DNA from: Chrysochromulina tobinii | Taxonomy: Eukaryota > Haptophyta > Prymnesiales > Chrysochromulinaceae | NCBI GenBank assembly: GCA_001275005.1 | Contig: JWZX01002271.1 | Coordinates: 1 to 26,793 of the forward strand | DNA: 26,793 bases | Direction: 5' to 3' | Shown here: one piece after another, positions 1 through 7,996 of the stretch | Layout: every line of letters starts with the position of its first letter | Position numbering within the stretch: the first letter of the stretch is position 1 | The notes under the pieces: generated by a model | Databases searched by the model: none | What the model saw: only the letters and a program-made list of their open reading frames with translations | What the model was told of the DNA's origin: nothing | Position numbers and translations under genes: made by a program

Positions 1-88
1 CCGCCATCTCGGCCGCCTTAGCCTTGCGCGCCGCATCCGCCTCCGCCTTCTTGGCCGCCTTGATCTTCTCCCCCTCCTCCCTCTTGCG
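1..88. repeat. Copy 1 of an exact 88-bp in-frame direct repeat (copy 2 at 1207-1294)
   Basis: Bases 1-88 are identical to 1207-1294. The spacing is 1206 bp, a multiple of three, and both copies are read in the same frame of the phosphatase gene as a Lys/Ala-rich helix (EEGEKIKAAKKAEADAAR). Weaker similarity continues about 40 bp further, to about 130 and 1336. Copy 2 sits just before the PP2C domain, copy 1 after it. Confidence 0.95.
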
Positions 89-1867
89 TGCGGCCGCCGC
101 CTCCTTGTCCACCGCCTTGGCTGCATCCTCACTCTTGCCACTGGCGTCAGCTTGCTGGCGACCACGGCCGCCTCCGCCGCCTCCGCCGCCTCCGCCGCCT
201 CCATGGATCGCGTTCACATCTGTGTCACCCGAAGGACGGCCCGACGGCCCGTCGGACTGTCCGTCACCTCCGCCACTCCTCGAGCCTCCAGCCGCGCCCC
301 GACTGGCGTCAGCACTCGACGAAGGGGTGCTCACCGCCGCGGCCGTACCCCCGGACAAGCCCGGCCGTCGCTTGAGCAGCAGCACGGCCGCGCAGATGTT
401 GTCTTCGCTCTCCGCCTGATACGCCCCGAGCGCGACCGCCTTCGCCGCCAGGTGCGGCTTGCCTGGGTTCTCCTTGAGCGCCTTGAGCGCAATCTCGCAC
501 GCCTTCTGGTCGCTCAGCACGTCCCACACGCCGTCCGACCCCATCACGATAATGTCGTCCTCGTCCGTCAGCTCGCGCCTGAACACGTCCGGCTCCGCGC
601 AGATCAGGTGCTGGCTGCGCGGCCCCACCTTATACTTGGCGTCCCCGAGCGAGCGTGCGCACTTGAGAAAGTTCTGACCGTCCGGCGACACTATACCACC
701 ATAGTCGACCACACCGCCGAGCGCCTCGATGCGCTTCTTCTCGGGGCCGTCGGGCTTGTGATCGACCGTCGCCCACACCGCCTGCCCAGCCGTGTTGCAC
801 ACCACCGCGCGCGAGTCGCCAGCATTCGCGACGTGAAGCGTGTTACCGCGGATCACGAGCGCGCACGCCGTCGTGCCGTCCTCGCCCCCCGTCGCCATGT
901 ACTCGTCGTTGGTGATGTGGAAGCTCTGGCGCAGACCCTCACCAATGTCGCCCGCCACAAACTCCGGCGTCTCCATCAACGTCAGATGAAGCTTCGTGTT
1001 CGCCCACTCGGCGCACTTCTCGCCGCAGTGACCGTCGTACACTCCTGCAAACAGATCGCCCGTCGGCAGCCGGCGCACATTCAGACGATCCTCCATGTAC
1101 CCGCGATCGCCCTTCATCTCATACGTGCCCATGCCGAGCTCGGCCGACAGTGTCTCCTCGGCTACCGCCCGCGCCCTTTCCGCCTCGGCCTCGGCCTTCT
1201 TTTGCGCCGCCATCTCGGCCGCCTTAGCCTTGCGCGCCGCATCCGCCTCCGCCTTCTTGGCCGCCTTGATCTTCTCCCCCTCCTCCCTCTTGCGCACCAT
1301 CTCCGCCTCCCGTTCAGCCGCCTTGGCAGGATCGACCTCTTTGGGCTGCTTGGCGCCGCCGCCGCCGCCGCCGTCGTCGTCTCGGGGTGTCTCCTCGCCC
1401 ATCTCGGCCGCTCGCGACGCAGCGTACTGCTTCTTCTGCTGCCGCTTGCTGAGTTGCGGCGCCTCCTCCTCAGCCGGTGGCTCTGCGGGAGCGGCAGCCT
1501 TGACGGCGACGGCCCTGGCTGTGGCGGTGGCAGTGGGCTTGGCCGTGGCCGTCACGGTGGCAGTGGGCTTGGCGGTCGCGGTTGCGGTGACGGCGGGCCT
1601 GGCGGTCGCGGTTGCGGTGACGGTGGGCTTAGCAACAGCAACCGCAGCAGGTACTGATGCGACGACGCGCGCTGCGCTGACTGTCGCAGTGGCTACCGCA
1701 GTGGCCGGCGGCCGTGCGACCGCTACTGCCTTGACCGCGACCGCCGGTGCAGCCGTCGCCGTCACGCGAGGTGTCGCGGTCGCCGTCGCGGTGACGCGCG
1801 GCGTCGCCGTGGCGGTCGCTGTGACCGCCGGGCGGGCGACCGCGGTCGCCGTCACGACCGGTGGCAT
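1..1867 (-). CDS. PP2C-family Ser/Thr protein phosphatase, 3' end beyond window
   Basis: Metal-dependent phosphatase that removes phosphate from Ser/Thr residues. From the ATG at 1867 the frame stays open to base 2 (about 622 residues), so the C-terminus is missing. Residues 1-130 are an Ala/Thr/Val/Pro low-complexity region; about 130-240 are charged and Lys/Ala-rich with a six-Gly run. The PP2C domain covers about 243-500: RGYMEDR, FAGVYDGHCG (the usual DGHGG has Cys for one Gly), GTTACALV, VANAGDSRAVV, DHKPDGPEKKRIEALGG, ARSLGDAKYK, MGSDGVWDVLSD and the late Asp-Asn of SEDNICAAVLLL. A Gly/Ser-rich linker with a long Gly run and another Lys/Ala coiled stretch follow. That last stretch repeats the one before the PP2C domain, so a second domain may lie outside the window. 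The start is uncertain: the frame is open upstream to a TAG near 2018 with no other ATG, so an upstream spliced exon is possible. Confidence 0.9.
   Translation of the reverse strand, partial: MPPVVTATAVARPAVTATATATPRVTATATATPRVTATAAPAVAVKAVAVARPPATAVATATVSAARVVASVPAAVAVAKPTVTATATARPAVTATATAKPTATVTATAKPTATATARAVAVKAAAPAEPPAEEEAPQLSKRQQKKQYAASRAAEMGEETPRDDDGGGGGGAKQPKEVDPAKAAEREAEMVRKREEGEKIKAAKKAEADAARKAKAAEMAAQKKAEAEAERARAVAEETLSAELGMGTYEMKGDRGYMEDRLNVRRLPTGDLFAGVYDGHCGEKCAEWANTKLHLTLMETPEFVAGDIGEGLRQSFHITNDEYMATGGEDGTTACALVIRGNTLHVANAGDSRAVVCNTAGQAVWATVDHKPDGPEKKRIEALGGVVDYGGIVSPDGQNFLKCARSLGDAKYKVGPRSQHLICAEPDVFRRELTDEDDIIVMGSDGVWDVLSDQKACEIALKALKENPGKPHLAAKAVALGAYQAESEDNICAAVLLLKRRPGLSGGTAAAVSTPSSSADASRGAAGGSRSGGGDGQSDGPSGRPSGDTDVNAIHGGGGGGGGGGGGRGRQQADASGKSEDAAKAVDKEAAAARKREEGEKIKAAKKAEADAARKAKAAEMA
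1207..1294. repeat. Copy 2 of the 88-bp in-frame direct repeat
   Basis: Identical to bases 1-88. It encodes the Lys/Ala-rich segment that leads into the PP2C domain of the minus-strand phosphatase gene. Confidence 0.95.
1500..1860. repeat. Degenerate GC-rich minisatellite coding for VTATATA-type repeats
   Basis: Imperfect repeats of roughly 24-30 bp lie inside the 5' part of the phosphatase gene. On the minus strand they read as variants of RPAVTATATAKP and PRVTATATATP. The frame stays open throughout, so the array is compatible with coding, but the stretch has no recognisable fold. Confidence 0.75.
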
Positions 1868-2198
1868 GGGCGTCGCTGGGGCGACTTCGCTCGCTCGCCC
1901 GGTGAAGGCTCCTGCATACCTGCCCTTTACCAAGCGCCTGTTGACGGGGCCTTGTGGGGAAAGCTGACGCGACCTCGAAGACTGGTGCTTGGGGATCCTC
2001 CTATCGAAAGAAAACTATACGAAAAGGGCGTTCGGTCGACACGTCTCGCGCACGCGACGGTAGGAATTTCCTAGGTCGGACGTGCTTGAGGAGAGTGTTG
2101 AGTTCGCGGTGCAAGCCGACCGTGAGCGCCCGCAACAACGCTCGAGTTTTGCGGGACTCCGGTTCAGGGAGCCTCTTCTCGACCGTGAAACGATACAA
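1868..2198. other. Divergent intergenic region, PP2C gene / OmpA-like gene
   Basis: 331 bases between two divergently read genes, so it should hold both promoters. It is locally AT-richer around 2005-2030 (AAAGAAAACTATACGAAAAG). No convincing TATA box, RNA gene or repeat was seen. The left part remains open in the phosphatase frame and could belong to its 5' exon. Confidence 0.5.
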
Positions 2199-4325
2199 AT
2201 GGCCGTTGACCTGAAGAAGGCCGAGGTGGACGCTCTGTTCCAGGAGGTGGAGCGACTCGAGGCGGCCGTTGACGTGGCGGTCGAGAATGAGAAAACCACC
2301 AAGGAGAAGATGGAGACGGCGATCATTTCCTGCAAGGTCGCTGAGGAGAAGCTCAAGGAAGCAGCCGAAGCGGCGAGCAAGACGTCCGCCTCCATGAGCG
2401 GCGCCACAGAAGAGAGGAAAAAGCTGCAGGGCCAGACGGCCGAGGCACGCACGGAGGTGGCAGCGGCGCGCGAGGGCGTGCGCAGGTATGGCGGCTCCGG
2501 CGCGGGCACGGGCGAGGAGGAGCCGCCGACGTTTGACAAGCCGGCAGAGATTGTTAAGGACGACGCGGCGCTCGCGGCGGTGAGCTCGGTCTCGGAGCGG
2601 GAGCTAGGCGAGGTGCGCAAGCTCGCGCGTCCGCCGCAGCTCGTGCGCCGCGCGCTCGAGCTCGTGCAGGTGCTGCTCAAGGCGGCCGAAGGCAAGAACG
2701 TCAAGGTGAGCGCACCGGGTGAGGAGGCCGACTGGGCCGAGCTGCAGACGATGCTGTCGAGGCCGGACTTTATCAAGCGCGTGCTCGCGCTGAACGCGCT
2801 CGATCTCTCGAAGCGAACGGACCTCCTCGACAGGGTCTCCGAGCGATGGCCCGCTCTCAAGGAGGCTGTCGGCACGACGGCGGCTCCGCGCTGGAAGAAG
2901 ACCGATGTGATGAACAAGCTCGGCCTAAGGAACCAGCTCGTGGCGGCGGCGGCCAAGGGCGGCGGCGGTGCCGCCGCCGCAGCCGCCGAGGTGGGCACAG
3001 AAGGCGACGAGGAGGGCGCCATGCCACCGACGCCGGGCGGGCGCGGCGGCGTCGGGCTCATCGCGGCGGTCAAGGCAGCAGCAGCGGAGAACAAGGCGGA
3101 CGGCCCAGCCCTCACGGTGGAGGCTGTCGAGTACGCTTCGCGCCCATGCGGCGCGATCTTCCGCTGGTGCGCGGCGGTGCTCGTCGCTGCCATGTCGATG
3201 GGACGGAACCGCGAGGCGGCGCAGGCCGTTCTCGACGCAGCGTTGACGAAGCTCAATGGGTTGAGCGGCGCGCTCGCGGCAGCCGAGGCGTTTGCAGCGG
3301 AGCTCGGTGCGGAGGACGCGCAGCTCGTAGCAGCAAGCAAGGCCGCGCAGCGGAACCTCGACCTGTGCCAGGGCATGCGCATGAGCACGGGCACGGCCCA
3401 TTCGGCGGCGATCATGGCTCTCGAGGAGGCGAGGCGGAAGGCCAGGGAAGCCTTCGAGCGCGCGAAGCTCGAGGACGCCGCCTTCGGTCGGTTACGCGAG
3501 GAGCTCGAGCGCAAGCAAAAGGAGCGCGAGTTGAAGGAGGCTGAGGCGAAGCTCGCCGAAGCTGGGAAGCTGCCCATCAAGCACGCGCCGCCCAAGCCAC
3601 CTGCGACGGATCAGCTCTGCTGGCTGCACGAACTCCAGATGACGGAGGTGAAGCCCCTTGAGTTCCAGATGGCGGCGACCACGCTCCCGGTAGACGCGCA
3701 CGTGTCGCTCGCCAAGGTAGCCAAGGAGCTGCAGCGCATGCCCTCCCTCCGGCTGCACATTGCCGGCCACGCGCAGGCCGATGAGGATCCCAAACTCTCG
3801 GCGCAGCGCGCGCAAGCGGTGGGCGCGGCGCTGATCGCCTTGGGGACCTTGCCCTCGCGACTACGGGCGAAGGGATACGGCGCATCCGTGTCGCTCTCGT
3901 CGGCGATGAAGGCGCGCCAGGGCATCAAGACCGACCGGCGCGTCGGCGTGCATGCGATTGCGGAGCTCGGCACGCGCTATGGCATCGAGTTCCCGGCGCG
4001 CGAGTCGACCATCACTGAGCGGAGCCACGAGATGCTCAAGGAGGTCGCGAAGCTGCTCGACGAGCATAAAGCGCTCAAGCTGTCGGTTGAGGGGCACACG
4101 GACGATCGAGAGTACTCGGCCGCAGAGAATGCGAAGCTCTCCGTGCAGCGCGCGCACGCCGTCTGTCGAGCTCTCGATGCCCTCGGCGTCGACGTGGCGC
4201 GCCTCGTGCCGCACGGCTTCGGTGCGACGCTCCCGCTGCAGGATAACTCGTCGGAGGACGGCCGACAGCGCAACCGGCGCGTGCAGTTCCTCGTCATCCC
4301 CAACGTCAACCCGCAGCAGAGGTGA
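2199..4325 (+). CDS. Dynein-stalk-like coiled coil fused to two OmpA/MotB-like domains
   Basis: 708 residues from the ATG at 2199, chosen because its context (ACAAATGG) is strong and the 39 in-frame codons upstream contain no ATG. Residues 2-100 are a charged coiled coil. Residues about 120-225 hold LARPPQLVRRALELVQVLL, a Trp, then LSRPDFIKRVLALNALD. This is the pattern of the dynein heavy-chain stalk tip (PP..V...E.V..LL...W...L.....F...L). After a Gly/Ala insert, LTVEAVEYASRPCGAIFRWC and a second long coiled coil (to about 455) again match the stalk order. Residues about 486-589 and 593-701 are two OmpA/MotB-type domains, the second with LSVEGHTDD, LSVQRAHAV and QRNRRVQFLV. In bacteria such domains bind peptidoglycan; in a eukaryote the ligand is unknown. 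No signal peptide or membrane segment and no intron are seen. The domain calls come from pattern reading; the stalk match is weaker than the OmpA match. Confidence 0.85.
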   Translation: MAVDLKKAEVDALFQEVERLEAAVDVAVENEKTTKEKMETAIISCKVAEEKLKEAAEAASKTSASMSGATEERKKLQGQTAEARTEVAAAREGVRRYGGSGAGTGEEEPPTFDKPAEIVKDDAALAAVSSVSERELGEVRKLARPPQLVRRALELVQVLLKAAEGKNVKVSAPGEEADWAELQTMLSRPDFIKRVLALNALDLSKRTDLLDRVSERWPALKEAVGTTAAPRWKKTDVMNKLGLRNQLVAAAAKGGGGAAAAAAEVGTEGDEEGAMPPTPGGRGGVGLIAAVKAAAAENKADGPALTVEAVEYASRPCGAIFRWCAAVLVAAMSMGRNREAAQAVLDAALTKLNGLSGALAAAEAFAAELGAEDAQLVAASKAAQRNLDLCQGMRMSTGTAHSAAIMALEEARRKAREAFERAKLEDAAFGRLREELERKQKERELKEAEAKLAEAGKLPIKHAPPKPPATDQLCWLHELQMTEVKPLEFQMAATTLPVDAHVSLAKVAKELQRMPSLRLHIAGHAQADEDPKLSAQRAQAVGAALIALGTLPSRLRAKGYGASVSLSSAMKARQGIKTDRRVGVHAIAELGTRYGIEFPARESTITERSHEMLKEVAKLLDEHKALKLSVEGHTDDREYSAAENAKLSVQRAHAVCRALDALGVDVARLVPHGFGATLPLQDNSSEDGRQRNRRVQFLVIPNVNPQQR

Positions 4326-4888
4326 TGCAGGACCTCGCTCGCGTCTCCTCTCCCATCCGCATCCCCGCGAGTTTCCACTCTTTTTGGAGCAGCATATGCC
4401 TTTCAGCACAGCGTATTACGGGCTCGCAAGTGTCGGTACTCCGTACTGGAACGGAACATCATCAGCTAGACATCAACCGATCATTGAATAACTCATGTCC
4501 GATGTCGCGACACAGCGGCGGCCGGCGCGGCGACCGGACCCGACACCCGCGTCCCTGTGAAGTGGAAATAAACTGAGAAACCCCGCACCGAGGCTTAACC
4601 AATAACCGTGGCCGGTTTCGTTTATCGTGTGTACGGCACGGATATGAGCCAATTTGTATACCGATACCGTGTACATGCACGGGGCGGCTTTCGACAGCGA
4701 AAGCGCCCAGCATCGAGCATGCGCCCAGGGAGTGTTCCCCCCCGCGCGCCTGAATGGCGCCTGACTCCAACATCGTCGACGGCCACCTCCCTGGCCATGT
4801 CGTTAGTTGGGGTTCGTCAGTGTCGATGGGCCCCGAACGCGCCTCCCCGGGCCATGTGTGGCGTTCGCTCGCTCGCACATCAAGACGG
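4326..4888. other. Convergent intergenic region
   Basis: 563 bases between the 3' ends of the OmpA-like gene (+) and the Cys-rich gene (-). No reading frame with family features, RNA gene or clear repeat was recognised. It should contain both 3' UTRs and polyadenylation sites, but no AATAAA-like signal stands out. Confidence 0.5.
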
Positions 4889-5791
4889 TCAGGGGTAGAC
4901 GTCGGCCTCTTCATTACGCAACTCGATGCGGCGGAGGATGGACGCGTGCTGGGTGCATGTCTTGGCGAAGCTGAGCTCGTGCAGGAGCGACTCTTTGAGC
5001 TCAGGGGGGCACGTGGCGCCGCACCCCGTGAAGATGGCGCGGTACTCATCGCACGTCCTCGGCGTCGTCAGGCTAGCGCCGCACGGTACGAGGCACTCCG
5101 GAACCTGGTTGGAATTGGCGCGGCCCTCGTCGAGCACGCATGACTCGCCCGACTGGCCGTTGAAGTCGAGGAGGATCCGCTCCAAATCCCGTGATGAGCA
5201 CGTCTCGGCGCACCCCCCTGGGTCTTTCATCGAGTTGACTTCACCGCACGACTCCGGCTCGTTACACGACTCGGCGCACGGCAGCTTCTCCCAAGCGTCC
5301 TCCCTGAGCCGGCATCGAGCCTGTGCGTCTTTGCTCATCTTTGTGCAGCAACGCTCCTCTTTCTTCGGCGAGTCAGCCGCTGCGTCGCAGTAATTAACGC
5401 ACGCCTCCTGTTCATCTACGTCTTGGATTGCGCAGCATGGGTTCTCTTCGGGCCCCGTCGAAGAGCAGTAATGCCCGATGATTCGAGTGATCTCGCCGCC
5501 GCTGGTTCCGCTGTTAGGGTGATTGTGCAGGTAAGCGTTCCATCGGCATTGAGCCTGTTCGTCGTGGCCACTGAGAGCGCAGCAAGAATCCACCTCGGGC
5601 CCGTGCGTATCGCAGTAAGAGATGCATTGCGTCTGTTCGGTGCGATCGTGGAGGGCGCAGCATGGGTTCACGTCTGGAGCAATAGTATCGCAATAGGATC
5701 CTTGCAACTCTTGCATGACTGTGGACATGCCCTCTACGATCGCACCGAACACGAAGAGTGCATGAGCCATCACGGAGCTCCGATTAGGCAT
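4889..5791 (-). CDS. Secreted Cys-rich protein with four CC-motif repeats, unknown function
   Basis: 300 residues from the ATG at 5791 (MPNRSSVMAHALFVFGAIVEG), chosen because it places a hydrophobic signal-peptide-like segment at the N-terminus. A longer frame continues upstream to about 5983 without obvious coding character. Four repeats follow at about residues 33-56, 59-82, 108-131 and 134-160, pattern YC...(g)Pe.npCCA....dEQ..C, for example YCDTHGPEVDSCCALSGHDE. Repeats 1/2 and 3/4 are separated by two residues, but a 25-residue insert lies between 2 and 3. It has no GT donor on the coding strand, so it is not an obvious unspliced intron. The C-terminal half has further Cys pairs (CAESC, CAETC, CLVPCG, CGATC), consistent with an extracellular disulfide-rich protein. 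No known family was recognised. Confidence 0.7.
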   Translation of the reverse strand: MPNRSSVMAHALFVFGAIVEGMSTVMQELQGSYCDTIAPDVNPCCALHDRTEQTQCISYCDTHGPEVDSCCALSGHDEQAQCRWNAYLHNHPNSGTSGGEITRIIGHYCSSTGPEENPCCAIQDVDEQEACVNYCDAAADSPKKEERCCTKMSKDAQARCRLREDAWEKLPCAESCNEPESCGEVNSMKDPGGCAETCSSRDLERILLDFNGQSGESCVLDEGRANSNQVPECLVPCGASLTTPRTCDEYRAIFTGCGATCPPELKESLLHELSFAKTCTQHASILRRIELRNEEADVYP

Positions 5792-6033
5792 TGGCAAACT
5801 CACGACGCTTACCTTATTTGGGGTTGCCCGAGAGCGACGACTTTGACTTATGTACTTCTCAGTACCTTCGTCAAATCTCCCAAACTCGGGGCGACAAATC
5901 TGCCGCACCCAGGTCGTGTGACCGCCCGCAGCGCGTTGTGCTTGACTTGACTTGACTTGACTTGTGCATTTGAAGAGAGCCACTGCGCCACCACAAGGCT
6001 CAAAACTGGCACCTCGCCACGACAGACGGCACC
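5792..6033. promoter_or_regulatory. Divergent promoter region with (CTTGA)n
   Basis: 242 bases between the Cys-rich gene (-) and the Ala-rich gene (+), so both promoters should lie here. It contains a CTTGA pentamer array at 5941-5964. No TATA box was identified. Confidence 0.4.
5941..5964. repeat. (CTTGA) pentanucleotide microsatellite
   Basis: Four complete CTTGA units plus CTTG in perfect tandem, in the divergent intergenic region. Confidence 0.95.
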
Positions 6034-7695
6034 ATGCGCAACACGTTGGCCTGCCTCATTAGCCTTGCCTCATTGCTCAACACCCACTCGGTTCGGCTCA
6101 CCTGGCCAGCCCGCCCGAAGGCCAAAAGCGTCGGCTCTGCGAGCACCTCGCGGAACTCGCATTTGTATGGTTTTCCAAAGCCAAAGACGAGGGCGGTGAT
6201 GCCCTCGGTGCAGCTTGCGAAGCCATTGGGCTGGTTCAGCTCGCCTCAAAAGAAATCTGAAGCTGTTGAACGCAAGCTTCCCAAAGTGCAGCGGTTCCTC
6301 GTTCCCAAAGTGGCGTTTGCCAATGCATCAGCTTGGCCCGCAGCTTTGGCCCTTGACGCCACGGCCGTGACCATATCCTTGCTGGCCACGGCGGTCCGCG
6401 CGGTGCAGAATTCTTCGGCGGAGGTGGGCGCTCCGATGCTCGCTACCACATCTGAGGAGGACGTGCAGCTGGTGACCGAACTTGCGAAGACCACGGTGAC
6501 GATAGCCGCGGCCGCCGTCGCCGCCGTCAAGTTTGCTGCGGCGATGGCCAAGGCGACTGCCACGGTGGCGACGATGGCGATCGCCGGACCGACAACAAAG
6601 CTACTCGGCGCTGCCGGCGCGATTGCGTTCGCCTCCGACGCGCAAGAAGGGCCGGCGGGCGGCGAGCGCTCCTCGCAAGCGAGGATGGAGCAGACGCTTG
6701 CCGACGTGCCTCTGTTTGCCCTCGCCGCAGTCGAGGCGGCGCTGCAAGCGGCGGGCTTCCAACCCCTCAATGCCGGCGGCGATGGCAAGTACGTGGGGGC
6801 TGTCGCAGCCTCGCGCACGGCGATGGTTCTGGACTTGGCGACGGAGGAGGAGCATCTCGACGTCGCCTCCACACAGGTCGCGAGTGTCGACGAGATCGAG
6901 GATGAGAGCGACGAGGCGGCGGCGGCGCGGGCGGCATGGCTCGTGAGGCTTGAGGAGCCGCCAACGGGCTTTCGCGCGAAGGCGATGCAGGCGGCGGTGG
7001 CCGAGGAGGTGGTGGCGGTGGCCGAGGAGGTGGCACTAGAGGCACTAGAGGCCGCCGCCGCGCGCGAACAAAGGAGGCATGACATGGACGTCGCCCTCGC
7101 GGCGTATCGGCAAAGCAAGGCTTTGGCCAAGGCAGACATCGACAAGGTGGCCAGCGTAGCTGCGATCGAGGTGGTGGGCGAGGGCGAGGCTCCGTGCGTG
7201 GTGGAGCCATCGAAAGGGATGGCGATGGCGGCAGGTACAGTGGCACAAGCGGCCATGGCACCGGAAGGCGGTGCGGCGGAAGGCGTGGCGCGGGGCCCTG
7301 GATTAGGCGGGGTATCGGAGGTGGCATCGGCGGTGATCACCCGCCGTCGCCGCCACCCTCGCCACCTGATGACCGTCCGCGCTCTCGTGGGCGTCCGCGC
7401 TCTCGTGGGCGTCACGATAGGCGGCGTGTGCGTTGGAGCTCTCAGACGGTTGCCGCATCCAATCGCCTCATGGACCACCCTAGCGCCCGCCGCCCACGCG
7501 CCCGCGCACCGGCTCGCGCTGCTCTGCTCATTATCAGCGATGCTCATTCTCAGTGCCGTGGCGGCTCTCGCGGGACCGGTTTGGCTTCTCCGCTGGCGGG
7601 ACAGGCGGGGCCGGTGGGACAGGGTACCGATGGGCGCGCACGACGCCACCGCTCGGTATGGTAGCGGAGGCGGTGTCCAGCCTAGACGCGCCTAG
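6034..7695 (+). CDS. Ala-rich putative membrane protein of unknown function
   Basis: 553 residues from an ATG in good context (ACCATGC). The N-terminus (MRNTLACLISLASLLNTHSV) looks like a signal peptide, and the next 60 residues are basic and Ser/Pro-rich (WPARPKAKS, FPKPKTRAV), as in two-part plastid leaders. Residues about 106-200 are Ala/Val/Thr-rich and hydrophobic. The middle is acidic and Ala-rich, with a short tandem duplication (AVAEEVVAVAEEVALEALE). A second tandem repeat near 7379-7412 gives RALVGVRALVGV. A hydrophobic segment near residues 505-527 (LLCSLSAMLILSAVAALAG) is followed by an Arg-rich tail. No family was recognised. The frame downstream of about 7200 is less certain because a competing Pro/Arg frame is also open there, so an unrecognised intron or a different 3' end is possible. 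Confidence 0.5.
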   Translation: MRNTLACLISLASLLNTHSVRLTWPARPKAKSVGSASTSRNSHLYGFPKPKTRAVMPSVQLAKPLGWFSSPQKKSEAVERKLPKVQRFLVPKVAFANASAWPAALALDATAVTISLLATAVRAVQNSSAEVGAPMLATTSEEDVQLVTELAKTTVTIAAAAVAAVKFAAAMAKATATVATMAIAGPTTKLLGAAGAIAFASDAQEGPAGGERSSQARMEQTLADVPLFALAAVEAALQAAGFQPLNAGGDGKYVGAVAASRTAMVLDLATEEEHLDVASTQVASVDEIEDESDEAAAARAAWLVRLEEPPTGFRAKAMQAAVAEEVVAVAEEVALEALEAAAAREQRRHDMDVALAAYRQSKALAKADIDKVASVAAIEVVGEGEAPCVVEPSKGMAMAAGTVAQAAMAPEGGAAEGVARGPGLGGVSEVASAVITRRRRHPRHLMTVRALVGVRALVGVTIGGVCVGALRRLPHPIASWTTLAPAAHAPAHRLALLCSLSAMLILSAVAALAGPVWLLRWRDRRGRWDRVPMGAHDATARYGSGGGVQPRRA

Positions 7696-7996
7696 ACGTG
7701 AGGGCGCAAGCACCATGACATGCGAATTATTGAGTGTGGTGGCCGGGCCACTCTTGGGTACCGGTGGAGCTACAATGAGGTAGCGTAGTCGAGAGGCTCG
7801 CTCGCGCTCGCCGGTCCGTCTGGCAAGCTCTCACTCTTGTGTTTGAGTTTGTACCTGGCGAGATCTTGGCCGGGGCGACGGAATGCCCAAGACGGCGCTC
7901 AGAAAAACCCGGTCTCCGCGACGGGGGGTCTCGAGGAAGAGGTCTCGTCGATGTCTCGTCCGAGGGCCGCGCCGTCGGAGAGTCTCGACCACTTCC
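7696..7996. other. Upstream region of the protease gene
   Basis: 301 bases between the Ala-rich gene and the preferred protease start. It includes a short direct repeat (CCTAGACGCGCCTAGACG) near 7680-7699 and a second possible protease ATG at 7883. No promoter motif was recognised. Confidence 0.4.

Noticed and set aside
152-1657. 501-residue open frame on the plus strand
   Set aside because: It is antisense to the PP2C domain, whose motifs are complete and in order on the minus strand. The plus frame is Arg/Leu-rich and without family features.
2015-3595. 526-residue open frame on the minus strand
   Set aside because: It is antisense to the coiled-coil/OmpA gene; its Ser/Ala-rich composition is what the complement of a GC-rich helical gene gives.
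2199-4325. Bacterial contamination or recent transfer of the OmpA-like gene
   Set aside because: There is no bacterial leader or ribosome site, the start context is eukaryotic, the N-terminal half resembles a eukaryotic motor segment, and GC-rich composition matches the neighbours.
5600-5720. Unspliced intron between repeats 2 and 3 of the Cys-rich protein
   Set aside because: The 25-codon insert has no GT donor on the coding strand near its start and stays in frame without a stop.
6246-7649. 467-residue open frame on the minus strand
   Set aside because: Ser/Ala/Thr-rich complement of the Ala-rich plus-strand gene, with no leader or motif. The plus frame has a Kozak-type ATG and a signal-like N-terminus, though neither frame is certain.
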